This document shows, in pieces, positions 11,555 through 23,187 of a stretch of 64,000 bases of DNA (positions are counted from its first letter, which is position 1; the number at the start of each line of letters is the position of its first letter). Made by a program: the position numbers and the translations under genes. This DNA comes from Carnegiea gigantea (taxonomy: Eukaryota > Streptophyta > Magnoliopsida > Caryophyllales > Cactaceae). The notes under the pieces were generated by a model. The model was not told where the DNA came from. It did no database searches and was given only the letters and a program-made list of their open reading frames with translations. The stretch lies in contig JAKOGI010001981.1 in assembly GCA_029747015.1 (NCBI GenBank), positions 91,311 to 155,310 of the forward strand. Reading direction: 5' to 3'.

Positions 11555-12700
11555 ATGAGTACTAGTATGAGCATAGAAGAGAAGCTTGATACTATTATGA
11601 AGAGTAATCACGAGATTACTTCTACTAACCAAGAGCTCAAGGCCCAGAATGAATATTTACGCAAGCAATTGGGTGCCTTCCTCAAGCAAAAGCAAAAATT
11701 CAATGAAGAACCATCCCATTCAGCATCACAAGGCCGAGAGCAAGTATTCAGTCACCACCTTGAGTCCTCAAGTGATGAAGAACTATTCAGAAAACCACGA
11801 CAAGAGCCAAGAGGACAAGGTAACTCTAATGATTTTAGAGTTAAAATTCCAGAATATAAAGGCAAACTTGATCCAGAGGACTTCTTGGACTGGTTGCACA
11901 CAGTGGAGAGGGTATTTGAGTATAAGGACGTTCCAGAAGAAAAGAAAGTCAAGTTGGTGGCATTAAGGTTACGTAAGTATGCTTCCTTATGGTGGACCAA
12001 CTTATGTGCTAAGAGAGTTAGGGAACGTAAGACTAAAATCAGAACTTGGGAAAAGATGAAAACCAAGTTGAAGGCTAGATTCCTACCCCCCACGTATGTT
12101 CAAGATTGTTATTCACAACTTCATAATCTGAACCAAGGCAATCTTAGTGTTGAAGAATACACTAGAGAATTTGAAAAGCTTGTGATTAAATGTGATTTGC
12201 AAGAACCGGAAGAGCAAACGATTGTAAGGTACTTAGGAGGACTCGATCCTAGGTACTCAAACGTCGTTGAATTGCAAGCTTGTACTACCTTTGATGAGGT
12301 TTGTGTGCTTGCTCACAAAGTGGAGCAACAAAAGAAAGCTAAGCAAACTTTTAAGCCTCCACATCAAAGACCTCCAACCCGAAACCAACCTTTTAACAAG
12401 GGGAGTTCCCAACCAGTTTCTAAGCCACAAAATCCCTTCCCTTTCAATCCATAAAGAACCCAAGCACCACAAAAGGCCCCAGCACCCCCAATTCGTCCAA
12501 ATCCCAATCCAATGAGCACTAGAAGATGTTTCAAGTGCCAAGGGTTAGACCATATAGCTTCAAAGTGCCCAAACCGCAAAGTAATCACTTTAGCCGAGTG
12601 GAGAGTTGTGGATGAGCAAGAAGTTGAAGGTGAAATTGAGGATGAAACTGCGGAAGCTCATGAAGAAAGTCAAGAAGAAGTCGAGGAGGAAGCTGATGAA
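11555..12700 (+). pseudogene. A2 Gag (one internal stop)
   Basis: Gag begins at ATG 11555 (MSTSMSIEEKLDTI), about 90 bases after the PBS. Order: a heptad-like N-terminus (NQELKAQNEYLRKQLG), the capsid-like domain (DFLDWLHTVERVFEYK, LRKYASLWWTNL, EEYTREFEKLVIKC), a Pro/Gln linker, the zinc knuckle CFKCQGLDHIASKC (12527-12568) and an acidic stretch. A TAA at 12452-12454, where A1 has CAA, cuts Gag before the knuckle. Otherwise gag and pol share one frame, with no gag-pol frameshift site, so a single polyprotein was the ancestral arrangement. The B2 element has a stop at the equivalent codon (41354). Confidence 0.92.
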
Positions 12701-15700
12701 GGAGAGATGCTGGTTTTGAGGAGGGTCTTGAACGGCCAAAAGAGCACCAAAGATGAACAAAGGGAAAACATTTTTCACACTAGGTGCACGGTTCAAGGCA
12801 AGGTGTGTTCATTGATCATTGATGGTGGGAGTTGTGCAAACGTGGTGTCACTTACTATGATTGAGAAGCTTGGTTTACAAGCTACGGCCCATCCCCATCC
12901 CTACAACATTCAATGGCTGAATCAAAGCAAAGGACTTCAAGTCAATTCACGGTGCCTTATTTCCTTATCCATTGGTAAGAACTATCAAGACCAACTTTGG
13001 TGTGATGTTATACCTATGGATGCATGCCATGTATTGTTGGGAAGGCCTTGGTTGTATGACCGAAGGGTGACCCATGATGGTTTTATGAATACATACTCCT
13101 TGTCTAAGGGAGGCAAGAAGATTACTCTCAAGCCATTATCACCATCCGAAATCCTCAAAAACAAACCCACAAAAGGACATGAGCATTCTGGTTGTTTACT
13201 CACTTTTAGTGAAACTCTCTTAAGGGCTCCGAATCATTAATTCAAGGCTTTTAAGGAGTGGATTCTCACCATACAAGATGAGCCAGAATCCCCATTACCG
13301 TCCCATCCATTTGCCAAATCACTCACACAAGCCTTCTGTCACCTATTTCCAGAAGAAAACCCCTCGGGATTACCCCCTAAACGGGACATTCAACATCACA
13401 TAGATCTCATTCCTGGTTCAGTTCTTCCAAACAAGCCAGCTTACAGAATGAACCCAAAGGAAACCATAGAGATCCAACGGCAAGTAGAAGAATTGATCTC
13501 AAAAGGACTTGTGCGTGAGTCCTTAAGCCCCTGTGCCGTACCTGCCTTGTTGGTGCCTAAGAAGGATGGCAGCCAACGAATGTGTGTGGACAGCAGAGCC
13601 ATAAACAAAATCACCATCAAGTATAGGTATCCCATACCTAGACTTAAAGATATGCTGGACGAACTACATGGCTCAACCGTCTTCTCCAAAATTGATCTTC
13701 GAAGTGGTTACTACCAGATAAGAGTAAGAGAAGGAGACGAGTGGAAAACTGCATTCAAGACCAAGGGCGGTTTATATGAGTGGCTAGTTATGCCATTCGG
13801 TCTTTCCAACACTCCTAGTACGTTCATGAGACTAATGAATCAAGTATTCAAGCCCTTTATTGGCAAATTCGTGGTGGTTTACTTCGATGACATTCTTATT
13901 TATTCCAAAGACGAGCAGGCATATCAAGATCATCTCCATCAGATCATGCGTGTCCTTGAGCGTGAGCAGTTATATAGTAATCTTAAGTAGTGTACCTTCT
14001 TTACTCATGAGGTCACCTTCTTAGGTTACATTGTTTCTAATGAAGGCATCAAGGTTGATGAAGGGAAGATAGAGGCTATTCGCACTTGGCCTCAACCACA
14101 GAGTATACATGATGTTAGAAGTTTTCATGGTTTGGCTTCGTTTTACAGAAGATTTATACGAAACTTCAGCACCATCATGTCCCATATGACCGAAGTGCTT
14201 AAGGGTTCATCCTTCCAATGGAATCCTAAAGCTCAGGCTGCCTTCGAGGAGGTGAAAAGGAAACTTACTCAAGCACCGGTGCTTGTTTTGCCGTGCTTTG
14301 AGAAAGTTTTTGAAATTGAGTGTGATGCATCCGGTGTGGGGATTGGTGGAGTTTTAACTCAAGAAGGCAAACCATTGGCCTTCTTCAGTGAAAAACTATG
14401 TGACTCGAGAAGAAAATACTCCACATATGATAAGGAATTCTATGCTATCATTCAGTGCCTAGAGCATTGGAGTCATTACTTGGTCGCTAGTGAGTTTATA
14501 CTTCATTCGGATCATGAGGCGTTGAAGTATATTCAAGGCCAGCATAAGCTTAACTCACGCCATGCCAAGTGGGTTGAATTCCTACAATCATTCCACTTCA
14601 CTATTAAGCACAAGTCGGGAAAATTAAATCAAGGTGCGGATGCATTATCAAGGAGATACCTCCTTATGTTCCAATTAGATGCTCTTATTCTTGGTTTTGA
14701 GCATCTCAAGAATTTATACGCCGAAGATGAAGACCTAGGAAATCTCTATGCTGCATGTTTGAAACATCCAAAGGGAGACTTCCTAATTCAAGAGGGTTAC
14801 TTGTTCAAGGGAGTGCGTTTATGCATTCCAAAGTGTAGCACTCGTGAGCTCTTAATCAGAGAAGTTCATGGAGGTTCCTTGGCCGGCCATTTTGGAGAAT
14901 CAAAGACCTTAACCATGTTAAGGGAGCACTACTATTGGCCAGGGATGGAGAAGGATGTTCAAGACATCCTTAGAAGATGTGGAATGTGCCAAGCAGCCAA
15001 GAGCTATACCTTGCCCCACGGATCATACACGCCCTTACCCGTGCCTACTCTACCTTGGGTGGATGTAAGTATGGATTTCATTTTGGGTCTACCTAAGACT
15101 CAAAGGGGAAAGGATTCAATCTTTGTGGTAGTGGACAGATTTTCAAAGATGGCACATTTCATTCCTTGCTGCAAAACAAATGATGCTGCACACATTGTCG
15201 AGCTCTATTTTAAAGAGGTAACGAGGTTGCATGGTATTCCTAAGACCATTGTTTCGGATAGGGATACTAAATTCCTTAGTCATTTTTGGATTACTCTTTG
15301 GAAGAAGCTTGGTACTAAGCTGCTGTATAGTACTACCTGTCATCCCCAGACTGAGGTCACTAATCGAACCCTGGGTACTCTCCTAAGGGCTTTGATTAAA
15401 CCTAATGCGAAAGGCTGGGATTTACTCTTACCCCAAGCCGAGTTTGCATACAACATGGCGCCTAGTAAGGCTACTGGTCTTTCACCATTCAAAGTGGTAT
15501 ACGGGGTTGATCCCTTGAGTCCAAATGATCTTACCCCACGGCCCCAAGACCAAAAACCCCATGCTGATGCAACACAAAGAGTAAAAGAGATTCAAAAGCT
15601 CCATGAGTTGGTGAAGGCACGCATTGAGAAGACTAATGCAGCCTATGAAGCACACGCCAACAAGCATAGGAGAAAGATTGTCTTTCAACCAGGAGACTTG

Positions 15701-16093
15701 GTATGGATCCATCTGAGAAAGGAACGTTTTCCTTCTAAGAGGAAAAACAAGCTCATGGCACGAGCTGAAGGTCCATTTGAAGTCTTGGAGAGAATCAACG
15801 ACAATGCTTACAAGATTGATCTCCCTGGTAATTTAGAGGTTTCAGCCACCTTTAATGTAGCTGATTTGAGTCCCTTCTATCCAGATACTTCCCCACCAGA
15901 TTTGAGGATCAAATCTTTTCAACAAGGGGAGGATGATGGAGTCTTACCTAGCCAAGACCTTGCTCTAGATGAGACAAGTCCAAGTCGGCAAAGAACAAGG
16001 TCCCAAACCAAGAAGATGGCTCACCTTTGGCAAGAAGCTGAAACTAGCACAACCGGCCTGCACAAGCCTCGTTTTGTGCATCTGATTTCTTAA
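12701..16093 (+). pseudogene. A2 Pol: protease, RT, RNase H, integrase
   Basis: Same frame as gag. Protease IIDGGSCANVVS lies near 12815. RT motifs run from 13540, with YFDD near 13880. RNase H starts near 14310 ([11 protein letters not shown]). The integrase zinc region is at 14866-14990 (REVHGG, HYYWPGM, CGMC). The core has SMDFILGLP (15070), [11 protein letters not shown] (15255) and the glutamate region near 15350. GPFEVLERINDNAY and FNVADLSPF follow, then a basic tail (SRQRTRSQTKKM) encoded in the 3' LTR. Stops: TAA 13238-13240 and TAG 13988-13990. A 12-base in-frame deletion removes DGQT just before the catalytic glutamate, a change not seen in the other copies here. Confidence 0.94.
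15920..15933 (+). other. A2 polypurine tract
   Basis: CAACAAGGGGAGGA directly before the 3' LTR start at 15934; identical to the J tract. Confidence 0.88.
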
Positions 16094-16662
16094 GCCATTT
16101 CATGGCTTAAGGCCAATATTTTTGCATTTTTGGAATCCTCAGGAAGTTAACTTTCAAGTACAAGCATTGAATTCAAGTCATGCTACAAGAGGATGAAAGA
16201 TCAAAGGCGTTTTTCCCAACCGGCCAGAATTAGTCCAATTCTGCACGGTTAAAAGTTTGCATATGATTACCTTACTTAATCCATGTTTAGCCTTGATTTC
16301 TTAAATGAGGGGGTTTATATACACCTTTTAACTTTCTCCCCCACGTTTAAAACCCAAGCCATGTCCTTTTTGCTTTGGGTAAACTTAGCCTGAAAACCGA
16401 GTGTAAAACTGCCCATTGCGCACGGTTTGGAGGCACGGCTGAGCAAACCCTTTCCGGTGGGTTTCCTTGCTATCAACTGAGTTGGCACACCTCCCAAGGC
16501 TGGGCACACACCCCAAGGCAATCATCATCAGCTACAACCTTGGAAAGAACGGCCAATGAGAAGGAAGAGACAAGGAAAGATGTCCCTTGAATGCCATTGG
16601 CCAGCCGCAAAGGGGATTGCCACTTTTCGGCTACTCACATGGCTACTTGCTGCCTTTGAACG

Positions 16663-18606
16663 TGATGTACCTGCCGATGGTTCAAGCTAAAACTCAAATT
16701 AAGAGTGAAAGCTTACAATCCAAAGGTAGATACAATCAAGGGAAAACCAAGGAAAGTGGACACATAATATGATGGTTGTGAAGCATCAAACATGTGAGGG
16801 AGGAATGGAACTTAGAATCAAGGGATTCTAAGTAAAAATCTAAAGGGAACTTTGAGATATCTTCAAGGGGATTGTGTTGGACATATGAAGGGTAGAAGAT
16901 AACCAAGCTAAACACGAAGCAAACAAGAAAAAAACCACACGGCAAGGGTGGCACGGTCGTGTACTTAGGCACGGTATGGCCATGCCATATTGCTGCCAAG
17001 CATGGCCGGTTTTGTGGTGTTTCACGGTTTGAGTTTGGCTTTGTGTTTGTGTGGAAAGCTAAGCCAAAGGGGCTATCCTTAGCCTTGCATCAGCATGGTA
17101 ATGGATGAATGAAGGTTTGTAAATGTATGGAATGAAGGGAATTAAAGATAAGAATTCACTAACTCAATTTAAGCTAGCAAATCTTCCTTCACTTCTCTTT
17201 GAATACTTGAAGATTATCAAGGTAGTTGGATAGTGCTAAACTCAATGTTTGGATACAGATATCACCACCAAACTTAAGTTTAGAGTCTTTAACCCTTGGA
17301 TTAAGATACAGAAACACCACTTAATTCAAGATTAAAACCTACTTGATCACCACCTTAATTGACTAGATTAAGGATAAGCAAGTTGGAATTTGGTTGCACT
17401 AAGGCATGAAAGCACAAAGCTCTCAAAGGGGTTTTCTTTCAAAATCTGATATATGTTACAAGGGGGGGCCGTGTGCCTTTAAATAAGCAAGCTAGCAGCC
17501 ACACAAGCACACACCTCACCTTTCCCTCCTAAGGAGGAAAGGTATTAAGAGCTAAACAAGCTGATTTGTGCTAATCTAAAATACAAGCTTGCTTAAACTA
17601 GTCTAATACATTCTAAACATGAAGTAAAACATTATTAATACTTATTATACATTAATCTACTCATAAACAAAGCTTAAACATGCTGATTTGCTTGCTGAAT
17701 TCCTATTGGACAGCCGTAAAGTGCCTTCCCCTTTTCGGCTCACCAATCAGATTGCATGGTGCTGTTTTCTCCTTTGTTTTCTCATTGGTTCACACGTTTC
17801 AAAGCCTTCTCAGCAGCAAATTATTGTGTTTCTAGCAAGCCTTGGACGTGGTGTGATGTAGGCAAGCAACCAAGCAGCTGGGAAAACCCACTTGAGAAGG
17901 AAAAACACCTCATGCTTAAACCGGGTTGTGCTGGCAGAATGCAGGGTCTGATTGCAGGCCACGTTTTCCAGGGCAAACGTGGTCATAACTTGTCTTGCCA
18001 CACATGGTTGGAAAGCTTAAGAAGTCCTCTAACAGCTCCAAGTGGAATTACTCAATTTGGAGTTCATTTGCCTGATGAAAATATCAAAATGGCTAGGCTG
18101 GTCTGAACTGAGTCTCAGTCTGCACGGTTTGGAAGATTGACCTGGTTCTTCATCTTCCACTTGACTTAACTTGCTTTTATCACTTGGACCACATAGATAA
18201 CATCTTGGGGACTCAACATATGTAAAAATACAAGACTTATACTAAAATATAACTTAAGAAACGAAAAGAACAAAACCGGATACATTGTGACCCTACTGGA
18301 TAGTTTGTATATCTTGGGTTTATTAGCTAATTTGAGAGGGCAAATGAAGTCCAAATGGGATGAAACTTTTTTTGTTGCAAAGCTTATTTCTTGAACTTTA
18401 ATCCCAATGCAAAATATTGGACTTAAACCTTAAAGGGTTTGACGTAATTAACCTCTCAAAACCGGAGCTGCTAAAAACAAACCTGACCTGCTGTTTTAGG
18501 TCCTTAAACAAAACAAGGATGAATTATTCACCCTTTAATCACCAAAATGAAATTACCTAGCTTGATTTGATTTTTTAAATCAAAGGGCATGGAGGGATCT
18601 CCATCA
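16663..18606 (-). repeat. G1 3' LTR
   Basis: 1944 bp. Minus-strand start TGATGGAGATCCCTCCATGCC at 18606, end ...AGGTACATCA at 16663. A TATA-like TATTTAAAGG (minus strand) lies near 17477-17487, the stem-loop array at 17236-17373, and dyads (GGCACGGTCGTG, GGCACGGTATGGCC) at 16949-16986. ORFs in it are short and overlap, so no gene is called. Confidence 0.92.
17236..17373 (-). other. Three-stem-loop array in G1 LTR
   Basis: On the plus strand: SL3 arms 17236-17252 and 17268-17283 (CTAAACTCAATGTTTGG with CCAAACTTAAGTTTAG), SL2 about 17287-17335, and SL1 17353-17373 (CCTTAAT with ATTAAGG). Sense-strand loops read TGGTGATATCTGTAT and GTGGTGTTTCTGTAT. The second copy in the other LTR (about 21360-21495) has a weaker SL3 arm. 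Confidence 0.6.
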
Positions 18607-18619
18607 TCCTCCCCTTGTT
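18607..18619 (-). other. G1 polypurine tract
   Basis: Minus strand AACAAGGGGAGGA immediately before the 3' LTR. The bases upstream resemble the end of pol in A2 (the DLRIKSFQQGEDDG region), so G1 kept the pol tail that carries the PPT. Confidence 0.85.
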
Positions 18620-18638
18620 AAAAAGATTTGTCCTCAAA

Positions 18639-20669
18639 TCAATTTAGGTAATTACCTCCTCTTCTTGATTCATTGTATGGCTGAAATAGAATCAACCATT
18701 CGAATAACTTGCCTTTGATCTTGGAGGCTCTCTTCTCTTCTTGTCCCTTGCTGATTTGGATGTTGTATATGGGGGACTCTTTAAACATGTCATGAACCAC
18801 TTCCTCACTTACTCTTAATTCAAGATTAGGAGTTGTAAGTACTGGCCTTGAATGCTTTTGACAGAAGTTTTGTTTGAGTGCTTTGCGTGGGGGTGGAGTG
18901 GGTGAAAGTTTTGATGGTTCACCAAAAGGAATGAAAAGATGGTTATGATGGTTCTTGTCTTTTGGTGGATGGTGGGTGACTAAAGTGAGTATTTCACCTT
19001 CTTCCGCCTCAAGCTTTTTCTCTTCAAATGTATTCCCATCTTTCTCTTCTCGATCCTCCTTTTCTTCCTCCCTGATTTCCTCTTGTTCATCTTCATGTTC
19101 ATCAAACTTAGGAGGTAAGTTGGTGATGTATATTTTCAAGGGTATCATTTTCATTCTTTCAACTCAACTTCATGGGAAGTAAGCTCCATACAAATTCATG
19201 CATGGCAAGGCCCTTCTTTAGTTCCAATATTTGAATTTCATAACAAAAGACACGTTATGGAGTTTTATTTGAACTTCAAAGTGTCTTTTCCAAACGGGTT
19301 TTCCAAATGGGGATCAAGAGTACCTTGCATTTCAATAATGATGGAGACCATCATGAACGGCCCAAAGACCATCAAGCCCAGCCCAAGGAAGACCCAATCA
19401 AGCTTCAAGAAGTTAAAGATGTGGCAAAACTCTGTAGAAATGTTTTATTCCTTCTGGAAGAATTAGTGCCTGATTCGTCCCTGCGGAAGGTAATTGTTGT
19501 GGCAACTTTTGGACAAGCTCGAGTAGACCCACAACTTGAGGGCTCATATGCTTTGGAAGCTTAAGATTTCAGCTTTAAAACAAGCCTAAGTTTGTTTAAT
19601 TTGGACGTCATTTGATTGGGCAAAATATCACTCAAAGATACGTTATTCTGATCCAGTCCAGTCTGAGATAGGTGCATTGTTTGAGCTATAACTTTTTCAC
19701 CGCTTATTCAAATTGAGCAAATGAGCCCATTTTGAAAATTAGACTTCCAGGGCTTTCTAACAAGCCCAAGAACGCGTGTTTTGGCCGAGTATTCTGGAAG
19801 ATATACTCTGTTGAAGTTTAGGCAGTTGCAAGGATTAATTCTGGGAAAATGAAGAGTCTTCGGTTACATATATTTGTGTGGCTGATATTGTGCACATTTT
19901 GGAGGCTTCTAGATGGGAATAATCAGCTGTAGAAATCCTAGAATATTCCTTGTAACCTCCCCCACCCCTTTTATGATGAGTCTTTTCATTTTACTTAGAC
20001 TTTTCATTAGCTAATTTTAATTGTTAGGAGTTATTGAGTCTTTTGGTTGTCTTTTGCTGAGCTTATAAAAGGGGAGGGGCGTGTGATGCTTGTCATTCAG
20101 ATTGTAAGAAATTTCCAAAGCAATACAAGTACTTTGAGTGTGTTTCTCAAAAGTGCAACTAAATTCCTAGTTCTATATCTTGAATTGTGGCAAATTCAAG
20201 TGGTGTTCTAGGTTCTCTCCCTTTTCCAATTGGAGTGATTCCTTGGTTAAGACAAGAGAATTAGCCCAAGGTCAAGTCATTGAGTGGCTCCGTGAAGGAT
20301 CATCTCAATTACAAGATCTTGTTCTATTCCTTTTTCTTGTATAGTGAAATTCTTCATCCATCTCATCCATCTTTCATTTCTCTTCCCAATTTGGCTTATT
20401 TTGAGTTGGAGTTTGATTTGGTTCACTTGCCACCCTCATATACATCAGTTGGTAGTAACCTCATTAACTTTATGACTTTGATCTATTTCTGGTGAAACAA
20501 AGGGCTGATTGGATTTCCTTCTTTCCTCAAACCAGAGGGTGAGTAGATTAAGTTCTCTTTCTTGTTGTTGCATTTCCCAGTTTATTTCTTGTGTTCTGAG
20601 GTCAAATGCTTCAAGCTCTTTTTGTAGTTTGAGGATTTTTCTAAGGGACATATCTTTCCTAATTCTCAT
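18639..20669 (-). pseudogene. G1 short Gag-like ORF, split by a solo LTR
   Basis: The 5' part (20669-20448) starts MRIRKDMSLRKILKLQ and is rich in Leu, Glu and Lys with coiled-coil character. The 3' part (about 19118-18639) is acidic (DEHEDEQEEIREEEKEDREE) and ends near RGGNYLN. The frame joins exactly across the solo LTR when one copy of the GTTGG duplication is removed, so this was one frame of about 235 codons. It has no capsid core, zinc knuckle or enzyme motif. The LFEWLILFQPYNES segment may be a relic of the [13 protein letters not shown] region. Its function is unknown; it may only preserve the spacing or structure of the RNA. Confidence 0.7.
19124..20447 (+). repeat. Solo LTR, long C-type, inside G1
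   Basis: 1324 bp, TGATGTATATTTTC to TATACATCA, flanked by GTTGG (19119-19123 and 20448-20452). From 19339 it follows the LTR at 48672-49792; the first 215 bases are the extension also found in the solo LTR at 10953-9609. It contains a TATA-like CTTATAAAAG near 20063 and the stem-loop region near 20175-20310. The youngest insertion in this stack: it is inside G1, which is inside A2. Confidence 0.9.
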
Positions 20670-20766
20670 TGCGAAAGTGGGTGTTTTGAGGGAATGAATT
20701 TGGATTTGTGTTTTGAGGAGCTTTGAGCGTGTGGATGGTGTGGGTTTCAGGCCAAGTTCTGAACTT

Positions 20767-20778
20767 GCTCTGATACCA
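20767..20778 (-). other. G1 primer-binding site
   Basis: Minus strand TGGTATCAGAGC, four bases inside the 5' LTR edge at 20783. Confidence 0.92.
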
Positions 20779-20782
20779 AATA

Positions 20783-22729
20783 TGATGTACCTGCCGATGG
20801 TTCAAGCTAAAACTCAAATTAAGAGTGAAAGCTTATAATCCAAAGGTAGATACAATCAAGGGAAAACCAAGGAAAGTGGACACATAATATGATGGTTGTG
20901 AAGCATCAAACATGTGAGGGAGGAATGGAACTTAGAATCAAAGGATTCTAAGTAAAAATCTAAAGGGAACTTTGAGATATCTTCAAGGGGATTGTGTTGG
21001 ACGTATGAAGGGTAGAAGATAACTAAGCTAAACACGAAGCAAACAAGAAAAAAACCACACGGCAAGGGTGGCACGGTCGTGCACTTAGGCACGGTATGGC
21101 CGTGCCATATTACTGCCAAGCATGGCCGGTTTTGTGGTGTTTCACGGTTTGAGTTTGGCTTTGTGTTTGTGTGGAAAGCTAAGCCAAAGGGGCTATCATT
21201 AGCCTTGCATCAGCATGGTAATGGATGAATGAAGGTTTGTAAATGTATGGAATGAAGGAGAATTAAAGATAAGAATTCACTAACTCAATTTAAGCTAGCA
21301 AATCTTCCTTCACTTCTCTTTGAATACTTGAAGATTATCAAGGTAGTTGGATAGTGCTAAACTCAATGTTTGGATACAGATATCATCACTTAACTTAAGT
21401 TTAGAGTCTTTAACCTTGGATTAAGATACAGAAACACCACTTAATTCAAGATTAAAACCTACTTGATCACCACCTTAATTGACTAGATTTAGGATAAGCA
21501 AGTTGGAATTTGGTTGCACTAAGGCATGAAAGCACAAAGCTCTCAAAGGGGTTTTCTTTCAAAATCTGATATATGTTACAAGGGGGGCCGTGTGCCTTTA
21601 AATAAGCAAGCTAGCAGCCACACAAGCACACACCTCACCTTTCCCTCCTAGGGAGGAAAGGTATTAAGAGCTAAACAAGCTGATTTGTGCTAATCTAAAA
21701 TACAAGCTTGCTTAAACTAGTCTAATACATTCCAAACATGAAGTAAAACATTATTAATACTTATTATACATTAATCTACTCATAAACAAAGCTTAAACAT
21801 GCTGATTTGCTTGCTGAATTCCTATTGGATAGTCGTAAAGTGCCTTCCCCTTTTCGGCTCACCAATCAGATTGCATGGTGCTGTTTTCTCCTCTGTTTTC
21901 TCATTGGTTCACACGTTTGAAAGCCTTCTCAGCAGCAAATTATTGTGTTTCTAGCAAGCCTTGGACGTGGTGTGATGTAGGCAAGCAACCAAGTAGCTGG
22001 GAAAACCCACTTGAGAAGGAAAAACACCTCATGCTTAAACCGGGTTGTGCTGGCAGAATGCAGGGTCTGATTGCAGGCCACGTTTCCCAGGGCAAACGTG
22101 GTCATAACTTGTCTTGCCACACATGGTGGGAAAGCTTAAGAAGTCCTCTAACAGCTCCAAGTGGAATTACTCAATTTGGAGTTCATTTGCCTGATGAAAA
22201 TATCAAAATGGCTGGGCTGGTCTGAACTGAGTCTCAGCCTGCACGGTTTGGAAGATTGACTTGGTTCTTCATCTTCCACTTGACCTAACTTGCTTTTATC
22301 ACTTGGACCACATAGATAACATCTTGGGGACTCAAAATATGTAAAAATACAAGACTTATACTAAAATATAACTTAAGAAACGAAAAGAACAAGACCGGAT
22401 ACATTCTGACCCTGCTGGACAGTTTGTATATCTTGGGTTTATTAGCTAATTTGAGAGGGCAAATGAAGTCCAAATGGGATGAAACTTTTTTTGTTGCAAA
22501 GCTGACTTCTTGAACTTTAATCCCAATGCAAAAATATTGGACTTAAACCTTAAAGGGTTTGACGTAATTAACTTCTCAAAACCGGGTTTGCTGCTAAAAA
22601 CAAACCTGATCTGCTGTTTTAGGTCCTTAAACAAAACAAGCATGAATTATTCACCCTTTAATCACCAAAATGAAATTACCTAGCTTGATTTGATTTTTTA
22701 AATCAAAGGGCATGGAGGGGTCTCCATCA
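20783..22729 (-). repeat. G1 5' LTR
   Basis: 1947 bp, closely similar to the 3' LTR at 16663-18606, with scattered substitutions and single-base indels. It ends at the GAACG duplication. A TATA-like motif lies near 21598-21604, dyads (GGCACGGTCGTGC, GGCACGGTATGGCCGTGCC) near 21070-21106, and the stem-loop array near 21360-21495. Confidence 0.92.
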
Positions 22730-23052
22730 GAACGCTGATTAAGCTTAGGGACAAGTTGATTATGTTGTAATGATCATTTGTCTTGTTTTCCTTTAAGGTT
22801 TAAGTGTGTTTTGATTAGTCTTAAGCATGCTTGAAGCCAATTAGCTCTAACCGTGGCAATTAGAGGTAGTTAATACCTTTCCCTCCTAGGAAGGAAAAGT
22901 GAGGTGCTTGCTAGCTTGCTTAGCTTGGTCATTTTGCTGCTTATGTAAGGCCTCTCACGGCAAAAAAAGGAGAGAAAAAAAACTTCAGTTTTTAGTAAAA
23001 GAAAATCATAGAGAGCTTGTGAGCTTTCTCTTCAAAACTCTTGCTTGCTTAT

Positions 23053-23187
23053 CTTAGTTTAGGTCAAACTAAGTGGTGTTCAAGTGAGTCTTAATCTTGA
23101 TTGAGTGGTGATTCTGTATCTTAATCAAGCTTAAGGGCCCTAAACTCAAAGATTAGTGGTGTTTCTGTATCTAATCCTCGAGTTTAG
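23053..23187 (+). other. Three-stem-loop array in A2 3' LTR
   Basis: Clearest copy. SL1 23053-23073: CTTAGTTT/AAACTAAG. SL2 arms 23090-23102 and 23123-23135: 12 of 13 pairs around a loop with GTGGTGATTCTGTAT. SL3 arms 23140-23156 and 23171-23187: 15 of 17 pairs around TGGTGTTTCTGTAT. It lies in the downstream third of the LTR, where R/U5 is expected. Confidence 0.65.

Larger units (their letters stand above)
16663..22729 (-). mobile_element. Non-autonomous LTR element G1
   Basis: Minus-strand element flanked by GAACG (16658-16662 and 22730-22734). Its LTRs are 1944 and 1947 bp. The internal region is only about 2.2 kb, or about 0.85 kb without the nested solo LTR. It has a PBS, a PPT and a short coding frame, but no protease, RT, RNase H or integrase. 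The leader after the PBS (GCAAGTTCAGAACTTGGCC) matches that of the B elements, so B-type proteins may have mobilised it. This is an inference from cis-sequence similarity. Confidence 0.92.

Noticed and set aside
17756..18106. 116-codon frame in G1 LTR, repeated at 21875
   Set aside because: It lies in the LTR antisense to the element, and its repetition follows from the two LTRs. No domain is recognisable.
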